From positions 946,325-1,010,324 of the forward strand of contig CANNEA010000003.1 of the NCBI GenBank assembly GCA_947503525.1: a stretch of 64,000 bases of DNA, written 5' to 3'. The number at the start of each line of letters is the position of its first letter. Position 1 is the stretch's first letter. The DNA is from an uncultured Carboxylicivirga sp. Its GTDB lineage: Bacteria; Bacteroidota; Bacteroidia; Bacteroidales; Marinilabiliaceae. Of this stretch, positions 1-10,414 are shown piece by piece. A model generated the notes under the pieces. The model searched no databases. It was given only the letters and a program-made list of their open reading frames with translations, and was not told the DNA's origin. The translations under genes and the position numbers were made by a program.

Positions 1-122
1 CATTTTATTGTACGATTGTTTGAATTCGAAATATAGGTAAAGCAAATAAAAGCTTTCCATTATTTAAATAGTTTTCTTACTGTTTTTTCTATATTTAAAT
101 TCCATTAATAAATTATTACATC

Positions 123-695
123 ATGATTCCAACTCGCCAACAAGCAATTGAATTATTTCAGAAATATAATCAAAGCGAAAGTTTAACAAAGCATGCCATT
201 TGTGTTGAGGGAGTTATGCGTTACTTTGCCCAGAAATATGGTGAAGATGAGGAAAAATGGGGTATTATTGGCTTAGTACATGATTTGGATTATGAGAAAT
301 ATCCAGATGAACATTGTGTGAAAACAAAAGAAATACTTGAACGAGAAAATTGGCCGGAGGATTACATTCATGCTATTCTATCACACGCCTTCGGCATTTG
401 TACCGATGTGGAGCCCAAACACATTATGGAAAAGATACTGTATGCCACAGATGAACTAACAGGATTAATTACTACTGCTGTTTTAGTTCGCCCGGATAAA
501 AGCATTCATTCATTAAGCCTTAAATCGGTTAAAAAACGATGGAAAGACAAACGTTTTGCTGCGAAGGTTGATAGAGGTATTATCACTAAAGGTGCTGAAA
601 TGCTCAGTATGCCAATTGAAGAGTTGATTGAAGAAACCATTGAGGCGATGAAAACTGTTGCTAAACAATTAGGTTTGGGAGGCTCGAAATTGTAA
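123..695 (+). CDS. HD-domain hydrolase
   Basis: A 190-residue cytoplasmic protein of the HD superfamily (metal-dependent phosphohydrolases). A first conserved His lies near residue 24, the HD pair is H53-D54 within the motif LVHDLDYEKYP, and a later His lies in the segment ILSHAFG, the usual metal-ligand layout. Stand-alone HD proteins of this size are common in bacteria and usually annotated as HDIG-domain proteins of unknown substrate. The ATG is preceded by very AT-rich DNA. It is the first gene of the window and points toward the decayed remnant on the other strand. The family call is firm; no substrate can be given. Confidence 0.85.
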   Translation: MIPTRQQAIELFQKYNQSESLTKHAICVEGVMRYFAQKYGEDEEKWGIIGLVHDLDYEKYPDEHCVKTKEILERENWPEDYIHAILSHAFGICTDVEPKHIMEKILYATDELTGLITTAVLVRPDKSIHSLSLKSVKKRWKDKRFAAKVDRGIITKGAEMLSMPIEELIEETIEAMKTVAKQLGLGGSKL

Positions 696-703
696 AGATT
701 AAT

Positions 704-961
704 TTACATTTTACTATTTCGATTTTCTGCCTCAAACATAAGCAATTCAATGCCCCATATTTTTGTGATTGAGTAACCAACTAACTTCTCTATCTCTAAA
801 TGTTGTTCATTATACTACGGCTTCATTGCTAACCGTTTAAGCTCATTTAAATAATTGAGGTATAAATTGAGTTGATCAATTCCATATTGTGATTTTTTAA
901 CGGTCAAATAGCTCAATATTCGACTATCCCATATCGCGTATAAAATTGGACAAATTAGTAT
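704..961 (-). pseudogene. Decayed 3' fragment of an unknown gene
   Basis: Read on the minus strand from about 961 down to a TAA at 704-706, one frame stays open over about 85 codons except for a single TAG at 815-817. The translation looks protein-like: it contains IWDSRILSYLT, then NYLNELKRLAMKP before the stop, and KIWGIELLMFEAE near the end. There is no start codon and no upstream half, because the end of the Gfo/Idh gene lies immediately upstream. I infer a truncated, once-stopped remnant. I do not recognise the parent family with certainty. Confidence 0.45.
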
Positions 962-978
962 GACATCAATTAGAGTAA

Positions 979-1953
979 TTATTTAATAATTTCTTCCATT
1001 ACCTTATTGGTCCTGGCCGCACTTTCACCTGTACTAACACAATCACCAATTCCTTGAATGTTTTCAACAACTTGTTTGATTAAATTGTATTGAATGTTTT
1101 CAGGATTAAGATATGGAAACTCCATATATTTCCCATCCTTAAACAATTGAACTGGAGTATGTTTAAAACTTGAAAACATTATCTTGCCATTGGTACCAAC
1201 CATCTCAATTAGATCCTCTTCTGCATCCTCATTCGTTACGAACGACCATATTCCGTTACCCAAAATTCCATTTTCGAATTTAAAGGAAGCACTTACTGTA
1301 TCTTCAACCGTATAATATCCTCCTCTGTTGGCTGATATTCCTTGAGCTTTAACAATTGGTCCAAATAGAAAATCAAGAAAATCCAATTGATGAGATGCTA
1401 AATCATAAAAAATTCCTCCTCCCGCCAGATCAGAATTTATACGCCAAAACGAAGCATTATTTTCCATTTCTGATACCAAAGCCGGTCTCGTTAGGCGTAT
1501 ATTAACATAGAGTACTTTTCCAATGGCTCCTTCATTAAGTAGCTCCTTCACTTTTAAAAAGCCGGGTAAAGTTCTACGGTAGTAGGCAACAAACAAGGGC
1601 ACAGCAGTTTCTTTCGAAATTTTTACCATATCCATACATTGTTGATAAGTTGTTGCCATTGGTTTTTCAACATATACTGGCTTTCCCGCTTTCATTGACT
1701 TTATGGCATATTCGGCATGTGAGGCCGGAGGAGTTGCTACATATATGGCATCCACATTAGGGTTATTAATCAAATCTTCTGCATTGTTTGTCCACTGGGC
1801 AACATTATGACGCAGTGCATAATCTTTTGCCAAGTCAAAATTGCGACGCATAACCATATGCAATCTACTACCTTCCACCTTATTGAAAGCCGGTCCACTC
1901 TTTCTTTCCGTGACATCACCACAGCCTATTATTCCCCATTTAATTTTTTTCAT
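979..1953 (-). CDS. Gfo/Idh/MocA family oxidoreductase
   Basis: A 324-residue NAD(P)-dependent sugar-type oxidoreductase. The N-terminus has the Rossmann glycine motif WGIIGCGDV (residues 6-14), followed by the family signature VEKPMATT around residue 95 and the substrate-domain stretch GGGIFYDLASHQLDF with the conserved Asp and His. Length and order match the family. The ATG start lies 6 bp beyond the stop of the glycosylasparaginase gene, so the two are almost certainly cotranscribed. Such enzymes act on sugars, inositols or glycosides; the substrate here is unknown. The pairing with an amidase acting on glycan-asparagine bonds suggests a role in glycan scavenging, which is inference. Confidence 0.9.
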   Translation of the reverse strand: MKKIKWGIIGCGDVTERKSGPAFNKVEGSRLHMVMRRNFDLAKDYALRHNVAQWTNNAEDLINNPNVDAIYVATPPASHAEYAIKSMKAGKPVYVEKPMATTYQQCMDMVKISKETAVPLFVAYYRRTLPGFLKVKELLNEGAIGKVLYVNIRLTRPALVSEMENNASFWRINSDLAGGGIFYDLASHQLDFLDFLFGPIVKAQGISANRGGYYTVEDTVSASFKFENGILGNGIWSFVTNEDAEEDLIEMVGTNGKIMFSSFKHTPVQLFKDGKYMEFPYLNPENIQYNLIKQVVENIQGIGDCVSTGESAARTNKVMEEIIK

Positions 1954-1959
1954 GAATGG

Positions 1960-2946
1960 CTACTTTAGATAATAATTAGAGTCGATCAAATTGTTACTAT
2001 CATCAGCATATAGTGCATAATTGAATCCTCTGTGTAAACTATAAGCCCCCACTTCTCCATTTTTATTGATGGCCAAATACCCTATCTGAAATTCTTCATA
2101 ACCCGGAATCTTTTTCACAATACGCAGAATAGCTTCTTCTACAGCTTGTTGAGGCGACATACCTTGATTCATTAATTCAACAACCAGAAAAGAACCTAAG
2201 GTTTTCATCACCAACTCTCCCATTCCTGTAGCTACAGCTCCACCAACTTCATTATCACAATACATACCAGCTCCAATAATAGGACTATCTCCAACCCGAC
2301 CATGCATTTTGTAGGCTAAACCACTGGTTGTGCATGCCCCTGAAATATCACCATTCTGATCAAGCGCTAGCATTCCGATCGTATCATGATTTTCAATATT
2401 TATCAAAGGCTTATACTCCGATGTAAGCCTCCATTTTTCAAATTCTTGTTTAGATTTCTCCGTTAATAAGTCCTCTTGTTTAAAACCAAATTCGAGAGCA
2501 AACTGCAAGGCCCCCTTTCCTGCCAACATCACATGTGGCGTATCATCCATCACCTTGCGGGCCACCGAAATAGGATGCATAATATTTTCAAGAGCACAAA
2601 CCGAACCTGCATTTCCAGTCGAATCCATAATACAGGCATCTAAAGTTACAATGCCGTCTCTATCCGGTCTTCCTCCATAACCTACACTCATATCATCCGG
2701 ATTAGCCTCCACCACTTTTACCCCGGATTCTACCGCATCAATGGCCTTTCCTCCTTTTGACAAAACTTTCCATGCTGCAACATTAGCATCCATACCATTT
2801 TTCCAGGTGGAAATAGCCAATGGTTTTATTACAGGCCCCTTCTTCCTGGATTCAATAGTATTTTCCTTGGGTTTCATTTGACAAGCGGATAATACACCAA
2901 GGGAAGCTAATCCGGCATTTTTTATAAAGTTTCTCCGATTACTCAT
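1960..2946 (-). CDS. N4-(beta-N-acetylglucosaminyl)-L-asparaginase, Tat lipoprotein
   Basis: A 328-residue Ntn-hydrolase of the glycosylasparaginase (isoaspartyl peptidase) family, which splits the GlcNAc-asparagine bond of N-glycopeptides. The autocleavage site is visible as HDTIG, so Thr189 would become the N-terminal nucleophile; later motifs include GDSPIIGAG and the TGMGE stretch. The N-terminus carries a twin-arginine signal (RRNFIK, residues 4-9) followed by a lipobox-like LSAC with Cys22, so export in folded form and lipid anchoring are predicted. It is first in a two-gene unit with the Gfo/Idh gene and faces a metallophosphoesterase gene across a 120-bp divergent promoter region. Confidence 0.9.
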   Translation of the reverse strand: MSNRRNFIKNAGLASLGVLSACQMKPKENTIESRKKGPVIKPLAISTWKNGMDANVAAWKVLSKGGKAIDAVESGVKVVEANPDDMSVGYGGRPDRDGIVTLDACIMDSTGNAGSVCALENIMHPISVARKVMDDTPHVMLAGKGALQFALEFGFKQEDLLTEKSKQEFEKWRLTSEYKPLINIENHDTIGMLALDQNGDISGACTTSGLAYKMHGRVGDSPIIGAGMYCDNEVGGAVATGMGELVMKTLGSFLVVELMNQGMSPQQAVEEAILRIVKKIPGYEEFQIGYLAINKNGEVGAYSLHRGFNYALYADDSNNLIDSNYYLK

Positions 2947-3007
2947 AAGAGGTAATTATTTATTAAGGTTAATTTACAAATGAATTTACGACTTTCATCA
3001 ATTTTCT

Positions 3008-3037
3008 TTTGCACTTATTGAAGAATATTTATTTTTG
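3008..3037 (+). promoter_or_regulatory. Probable promoter of the metallophosphoesterase gene
   Basis: TTTG at 3008-3011 and TATTTTTG at 3030-3037 are separated by 18 nt, close to the Bacteroidota -33/-7 pattern. The box lies 30 nt before the GTG start of the next gene. Confidence 0.5.
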
Positions 3038-3066
3038 AGCCCATAAAAGGGTCAAATTAACGTAAG

Positions 3067-4029
3067 GTGGAAATCGATAAGCAATATACTGCATCTATTC
3101 AAAAAACTGGCTATGATATCATTGGCGATATCCATGGTTACCATCTTGAAATGGAACTACTTCTCAAAAGACTTGGCTATAACAATGAATCTGGTTATTG
3201 GAAGCACTCCTATAGAAAAGCTGTTTTTGTTGGTGATTTTATAAATCGTGGACCCGAAAGCCGAAAGGTAATCGATAGCATACGCTCGATGGTCATTAAC
3301 GAAAGTGCTTATGCCATTTTAGGAAATCATGAAGTAAATGCTATTACCTATTTTACGCAGCGTAGTAATGGTAAACCATTAAAAATGCCACGTAATGGTA
3401 ACCGTAAACTGCTAGATGCTTTTGCCCTTGAATACCATTATGAATACGAAAAACTAATGGATGATATAAAGTGGTTAAGAACTTTACCCTTATATCTGGA
3501 ATTAGATGGTATCCGAATAGTTCATGCCTACTGGAATGCTGAACATATTACTAAATTGAACAGCCTGTATGAGAATGGTCGCATTCGAAAAAAATACCTT
3601 AAAGAAATAGTTAATAAGGAATCACCTTTATATGTACCTTTCACTGAAACCATTAAAGGTGTAGAGTTTCGCTTACCAAAAGATATTGTAATCAAAGATT
3701 CTAATAATATTGCAAGAACCAACTTTAGGGTGAAATGGTGGGTGAATCCAAAGGGGCACACTTTTAAAAGCCTTAGTTATGGAAACAAATTCTCTTTACC
3801 TAATTATACCATACCCGGTGAGTTAATACATGAATATTGCGTCTATCCTGAAGATGCGCCTATGGTATTTATTGGTCATTATTGCATTGGACAAGGACCA
3901 TTAGTTCCATCACAAAACATTTGTTGCGTTGATGCCTGCCTGGCTAGTGGCGGTCGTTTGGCAGCCTATCGTTATAGCGGTGAAAAGCGGATAGATGAAA
4001 ATCGGTTTGTATTTATTGATAAACAATAA
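3067..4029 (+). CDS. Metallophosphoesterase (calcineurin-like)
   Basis: A 320-residue calcineurin-like phosphoesterase. The metal-binding blocks are present in order: GDIHG with D21 and H23, a GDxxxR-type block (GDFINRG, D57; the family's second Asp is replaced by Asn60), and GNHE (N87-H88). Late His residues occur in the segment IGHYCIGQ. The start is GTG; the family motif begins about 16 residues in and a promoter lies 30 nt upstream, so a longer N-terminus is unlikely. It resembles PrpE/ApaH-type enzymes acting on phosphoproteins or dinucleotide polyphosphates, but the substrate cannot be read from the sequence. Confidence 0.85.
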   Translation: MEIDKQYTASIQKTGYDIIGDIHGYHLEMELLLKRLGYNNESGYWKHSYRKAVFVGDFINRGPESRKVIDSIRSMVINESAYAILGNHEVNAITYFTQRSNGKPLKMPRNGNRKLLDAFALEYHYEYEKLMDDIKWLRTLPLYLELDGIRIVHAYWNAEHITKLNSLYENGRIRKKYLKEIVNKESPLYVPFTETIKGVEFRLPKDIVIKDSNNIARTNFRVKWWVNPKGHTFKSLSYGNKFSLPNYTIPGELIHEYCVYPEDAPMVFIGHYCIGQGPLVPSQNICCVDACLASGGRLAAYRYSGEKRIDENRFVFIDKQ

Positions 4030-4048
4030 AAGCCCGAAAAGGGCTTTT
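4028..4048. terminator. Bidirectional rho-independent terminator
   Basis: A perfect 8-bp inverted repeat (AAAAGCCC / GGGCTTTT) with a 5-nt loop lies between two convergent genes, the metallophosphoesterase and the DUF4199 gene. T tracts are formed on both strands. Confidence 0.85.
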
Positions 4049-4074
4049 ATGTGATCTATTAAAGGTTTTTAAAC

Positions 4075-4551
4075 TTACTTTTTCCGGGTAAAAATAGCAA
4101 CGATAGCTGATGTAATTACTCCCATCATTAATGCTCCTATAACACTCATTTTAATGTAGTTTTTTAGATTAAAATAAGCTTCTGCTTCTACTTGAGTTTG
4201 ATTTCCTGTTTTAACTGAATAGGCAATTACATTCGGAAAATACTCAGGCGAAAGATATTCATGCGTTAATACTTGTCCCAAAGGACTTAATATTGCCACA
4301 ACTACAGCTATAATTATACCGCTAACAAAACCTTGTATCCAGGTCATTTTGTTGCCATAAAAGCTTTTTCTCTTATCCAAAAGAGCCAATACATAAATCA
4401 AAATAGCAACAATGGCAAACAGATTGGTAAAAGTCATGTGCTTGTCAATGTAGGTACTATGAAGTCCTGTAATTTTCTCCAATACAGCCCACAAAAGTAT
4501 TGCCGCGAAAAATGTAATTCCCCATTTAATCTCAATTGCAATTTTTTTCAT
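4075..4551 (-). CDS. DUF4199 family membrane protein
   Basis: A 158-residue inner-membrane protein with four predicted helices at about residues 12-28, 42-58, 73-92 and 134-154. The spacing and the motif SVKTGNQTQVEAEAYFNLKNY before the last helix resemble DUF4199, a family largely confined to Bacteroidota and of unknown function. It lies 48 bp downstream of the class D beta-lactamase gene on the same strand, so readthrough transcription is possible. No catalytic residues are visible. Confidence 0.75.
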   Translation of the reverse strand: MKKIAIEIKWGITFFAAILLWAVLEKITGLHSTYIDKHMTFTNLFAIVAILIYVLALLDKRKSFYGNKMTWIQGFVSGIIIAVVVAILSPLGQVLTHEYLSPEYFPNVIAYSVKTGNQTQVEAEAYFNLKNYIKMSVIGALMMGVITSAIVAIFTRKK

Positions 4552-4598
4552 ATTCCCATTATTAGTTTCACACTCACATCTAAATTATTAATTTAAAA

Positions 4599-5420
4599 CT
4601 AAATATATCCCAATATATGAAGTATTTCTTTTGTAATCTCAATTCTTCTATTTTGATTAAAAGCTTTAAAATCATCTGCTTTCATATTCATTGCAAAAAC
4701 ATATGGTCCCTTCTCTGTTTCTACAAAACCCACATACCAGCCAATTACATAATCCGCAGAACATTTACCACCACCTGTTTTGCCATATAATTTATAACTT
4801 TCAGTTTCTTCATATAAAATAATATCCTTGACCTCTTTTATATTCTTCGCTGTAAAACCATGTAAACGCTCATTATAAAATCTTCTCAGAAAATGCGTTT
4901 GCTCGATAGCAGAGATCTTTAGGCTACTGCACAACCAAAAACGATCAATACCACCACTAATGTTCTTATTTCCGTAATTTAAATCATTTATGGCATTGGT
5001 CATCTGCTTTTCTCCTATGCGTCTGGCAATTTCCTTATAATACCAGACTACAGAATATTTAATGGCAGTTTTCATGCTTTGATCCTGTATCCAATATTTG
5101 AATGGATCAACATCTTTTAGCTCATTGGCAAGAGGATCTCTAATACTGTCCCACTTAATCACCAATTCGGTATTTGAAGCTACTCCGGTTTCCAAAGCAA
5201 TTAAGGAGTTAACGATTTTAAATGTCGAGCATGGAGAAAATTGTTCCTTACATTGATCTTTGTTAAAATAATAATGCTCTCTGTTATCCACTTTAGAGAT
5301 CACGAAACAACCATCGGCACCATTGAAAAGTTGAGCAATTTTCTTTTCTTTCTCTTGACCAAGTGCAGTAAATTCAGTCAATAAGACCACAGAAACCAAA
5401 ATAAGACAAACTTTTTTCAT
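4599..5420 (-). CDS. Class D (OXA-type) beta-lactamase
   Basis: A serine beta-lactamase of class D, 273 residues after choosing the ATG at 5420; the longer frame would need TTG and would spoil the signal peptide. The N-terminus (MKKVCLILVSVVLLTEF) is a clear export signal. All class D motifs are present: the STFK box with nucleophile S65 and the lysine that is carboxylated in this class (K68), the SVV box (123-125), the YGN box (149-151), a tryptophan (W162) where OXA enzymes keep the residue shielding that lysine, and KTGG (214-217). It should hydrolyse penicillin-type beta-lactams in the periplasm. No insertion sequence or integron surrounds it, so it looks like a resident chromosomal gene. 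Confidence 0.92.
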   Translation of the reverse strand: MKKVCLILVSVVLLTEFTALGQEKEKKIAQLFNGADGCFVISKVDNREHYYFNKDQCKEQFSPCSTFKIVNSLIALETGVASNTELVIKWDSIRDPLANELKDVDPFKYWIQDQSMKTAIKYSVVWYYKEIARRIGEKQMTNAINDLNYGNKNISGGIDRFWLCSSLKISAIEQTHFLRRFYNERLHGFTAKNIKEVKDIILYEETESYKLYGKTGGGKCSADYVIGWYVGFVETEKGPYVFAMNMKADDFKAFNQNRRIEITKEILHILGYI

Positions 5421-5644
5421 AATAATTTCTTTAGGAACAGTCAATAATAAAAAATTTAATTAAACATCGCAAACTTTTGACTACTAAATAGTAATAGACA
5501 TATCTAAAGTAAAACTTTAACTTTATTAACAATTTGTTAATAAAATAATTTGCATTGGAACGGTATTTGTTGTCTAAAATTATAACTAAATTAGAATAAT
5601 TGAGTATAAGGAAATTATAATAGAAACATTAAAAAAGGAAGACT

Positions 5645-5878
5645 ATGAATTTATACATTACACCAGTAGCAAAGAAGAGCCAGATTTCCTTTTTATTAGA
5701 CCTTGATAATTATTTATCGAGTCGCAAGCAGAGCAAAACCTCACAATTAATAAAGCGTTTGCATCAATTTATAGCAAAAAGAAATCCAGGCTTTAATTTT
5801 CAGGTACAACAAGGTAACGATAATCAAATTGAGCTTTATGCTGAGAACAGTTTGATCGGATACTATCCTGGAAAATAA
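5645..5878 (+). CDS. Small hypothetical protein (77 aa)
   Basis: A 77-residue soluble, basic protein of no recognised family. It has its own purine-rich ribosome-binding site (AAAAAAGGAAG just before the ATG) and a strong terminator directly after it, which supports real expression as a single-gene unit. The C-terminal half contains alternating polar and hydrophobic residues (NFQVQQGNDNQIELYAE) suggesting a small beta structure. No signal peptide or membrane segment is visible. Confidence 0.6.
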   Translation: MNLYITPVAKKSQISFLLDLDNYLSSRKQSKTSQLIKRLHQFIAKRNPGFNFQVQQGNDNQIELYAENSLIGYYPGK

Positions 5879-5898
5879 CTTCTTTCAAAATTATATGC

Positions 5899-5928
5899 AA
5901 AGGCGCACCACTAGGTTGCGCCTTTTTT
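5899..5928 (+). terminator. Rho-independent terminator
   Basis: The stem AAAGGCGCA / TGCGCCTTT is followed by a run of T, 20 bp after the stop of the 77-residue ORF. Confidence 0.8.
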
Positions 5929-6106
5929 ATTGTCAATATAATTTTGCCTTTAATCCACGCTTTAATAACATTCATCAATGTAATTGATGATATGGACATT
6001 ATATCTCTTAATTGCAGTAACACTTGCGCGTTAGTCACGTATTTAATCCTGTATGACACTCACCCGTCATCATAATTATCTACAATTTAATATTTGATTA
6101 CCCGCT

Positions 6107-7879
6107 ATGAAGAATGTATGCCTAGCAATTAGTATTCTAATTCTGACTGTCGCCAATGGAATGGCTCAAAATCCATTAAGCCACCCTAAAAAAATGTACC
6201 GCAATGCAGAAGGCCGATTGTTTGCTAATAAAAATCAAGCCATGTACCTTATGCTATCAACTTCGCCCGGCACATCAGGCGATGCTGAACAGCTGAAAAG
6301 TGAAAGTGGCCCCAAATACGCCAATCCTTTTTATTTTGACTCAGAAGGGCTAAACACAATTCGTACTCCTTCACAAGTAGATCCGGAGTCTAAAGAATTG
6401 GTCTATCCTATCCAGGATGTTGTATTTGAAATATATGCCGATGGTATGGCTCCAAAAACAACAGTGAAGTTCTTAAATGCTCCAAAACACCTTAAAAATG
6501 ACTCAAGCTATTTTGGCCGGAATTTAAAAGTTGCATTTAGTGCATACGATAAAACTTCTGGGTGCGAAAATACATATTACAGCATAAATGGAGCTAACTT
6601 TCAAGCATATAACGACACCCTTAGCTTTGAAAAAGAAGGAAGCTACCATCTTAAATACTACAGCGTTGATAATGTGGGAAATGTGGAAGAGTTAACACAA
6701 AAACTTTTTGTTGTCGATCGTGCAGCACCAACTGTAAACTGGAAAATGCAGGGAGATGTTTCGGGAGATGTTGTTTCTGCAAGATCTAAAATTGAATTGA
6801 TAGCTTTTGATGGGGAGTCTGGAGTAGAAAAGATTGTATATCAACTTAATGACAATAAAGTTCAGACCTACACTCAACCAATTGCTTTAAGTGCGATTAA
6901 TTCAGGCAATCATGAGTTCAAATTTTGGGCAATTGACAATGTCGGCAATCGATCTGATTTAAATAACAGTGCCAGTGGAAATGTAGGAACAAGTGCAACC
7001 TCTTTTTCATTTATTATCGATTACGATCCACCAGAGGCCTTTGCCAGTATCATAAACGATAGTTATCAAGGCAAAAACCTTTTCGTATCAGAGCGAAGCC
7101 TTTGCCAATTGGATGCAAAGGATAATCAACTGGTAGTCGATCGAATAATGTTTGGAGGCAGTAAATTGGAAATTAAAGAACTATATGAAGAACCATTTGC
7201 ATTCAATGCGGATAAAACTTCTCAAACAATTTATTTTCAATCCTACGATATGGTAGAAAATCGGTCAAAAGTTGGTCAACTAGCTGTTGTAATGGACAAG
7301 GAAGCACCAATGACCGGAATTGACTTTAAAGGCCCACAATTTTTTACCCGAGATACCTTATTCATCAACCAATCAACGGAGATAAAACTTTTTGCTGAAG
7401 ATGATGGTTCCGGAGTACAATCTACCATGTTTAGCACTAATAAAAGTGAATTTAAAGAAGGAAAAACCTTAAAGCTAAAAGATGAAGGCTGGTATGTATT
7501 AAGCTTTTATTCAAGCGATAATGTAAATAATAAAGAAGTATACAAAACAAGTGAAATTTGTGTGGATAATGAAGGCCCGGATGTATTTATCAACTTTAGC
7601 ATTAAACCTACCCGCCAGGAAAGTATAAATGGTGAAGATATTAATATATATCCTCCATTTGTTAAACTATACATTGGCGCAACTGACAAGCATTGTGGCA
7701 CCAAAAGTATTTATTATAGCATTGATGGCGGACCAAAGAAAAACTATTCAAGTAATGGTTCACCTGCCGATTTGGAATTATTTAAGGAAGAGAAAGTTTA
7801 TAGTGTAGAAGTTGAAGCTAAAGATAAGTTGGGAAATACTAAACTTAAGACCTTAAACTTTAAGATTGCCAAAAATTAA
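6107..7879 (+). CDS. Secreted OmpL47-like beta-repeat protein
   Basis: A 590-residue exported protein. Signal peptide at residues 1-20 (ends NGMAQ). The body holds five Ig-like repeats of about 90-105 residues, each closing with a motif of the form aromatic-x-x-x-D-x-x-x-N: YYSVDNVGN (184-192), FWAIDNVGN (273-281), FQSYDMVEN (377-385), FYSSDNVNN (467-475) and VEAKDKLGN (569-577). This is the pattern of OmpL47-type/chitobiase-like domains found in surface and envelope proteins. No catalytic domain and no type IX sorting domain are evident, so a structural or adhesive role in the envelope is inferred. Monocistronic, ending in a 14-bp hairpin. Confidence 0.75.
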   Translation: MKNVCLAISILILTVANGMAQNPLSHPKKMYRNAEGRLFANKNQAMYLMLSTSPGTSGDAEQLKSESGPKYANPFYFDSEGLNTIRTPSQVDPESKELVYPIQDVVFEIYADGMAPKTTVKFLNAPKHLKNDSSYFGRNLKVAFSAYDKTSGCENTYYSINGANFQAYNDTLSFEKEGSYHLKYYSVDNVGNVEELTQKLFVVDRAAPTVNWKMQGDVSGDVVSARSKIELIAFDGESGVEKIVYQLNDNKVQTYTQPIALSAINSGNHEFKFWAIDNVGNRSDLNNSASGNVGTSATSFSFIIDYDPPEAFASIINDSYQGKNLFVSERSLCQLDAKDNQLVVDRIMFGGSKLEIKELYEEPFAFNADKTSQTIYFQSYDMVENRSKVGQLAVVMDKEAPMTGIDFKGPQFFTRDTLFINQSTEIKLFAEDDGSGVQSTMFSTNKSEFKEGKTLKLKDEGWYVLSFYSSDNVNNKEVYKTSEICVDNEGPDVFINFSIKPTRQESINGEDINIYPPFVKLYIGATDKHCGTKSIYYSIDGGPKKNYSSNGSPADLELFKEEKVYSVEVEAKDKLGNTKLKTLNFKIAKN

Positions 7880-7900
7880 TTAACAACATTATAAAACTTA

Positions 7901-7933
7901 AAAGGCCAGCTTAATTTAATTAAGCTGGCCTTT
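7901..7933. terminator. Bidirectional rho-independent terminator
   Basis: A perfect 14-bp stem (7901-7914 with 7920-7933, loop TTTAA) sits between the convergent OmpL47-like gene and icd. Confidence 0.9.
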
Positions 7934-7952
7934 AATTTATTATTAAGCTACC

Positions 7953-10259
<2,307 letters not shown>

Positions 10260-10282
10260 TCAGTTATTTTAATAATTATTGG

Positions 10283-10311
10283 CAAATCTAATCGATAAAA
10301 AATACCAGCAA
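10283..10311 (-). promoter_or_regulatory. Probable icd promoter
   Basis: On the minus strand GTTG (ending at 10309) is followed after 18 nt by TAGATTTG (10290 to 10283), matching the Bacteroidota -33/-7 pattern. The leader to the icd ATG is about 100 nt. Confidence 0.5.
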
Positions 10312-10414
10312 CATGACATTTGTTTTGATTACATATTTTTTTCTTTAATTAAGGATGCTGCTTAAAATGAAACATCCTTGCCAATACATTATGCCGAAGG
10401 GTATATTACTACAA

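Noticed and set aside
4333..4596. An 87-residue plus-strand ORF
   Set aside because: Antisense to the DUF4199 gene with no ribosome-binding site; shadow frame.
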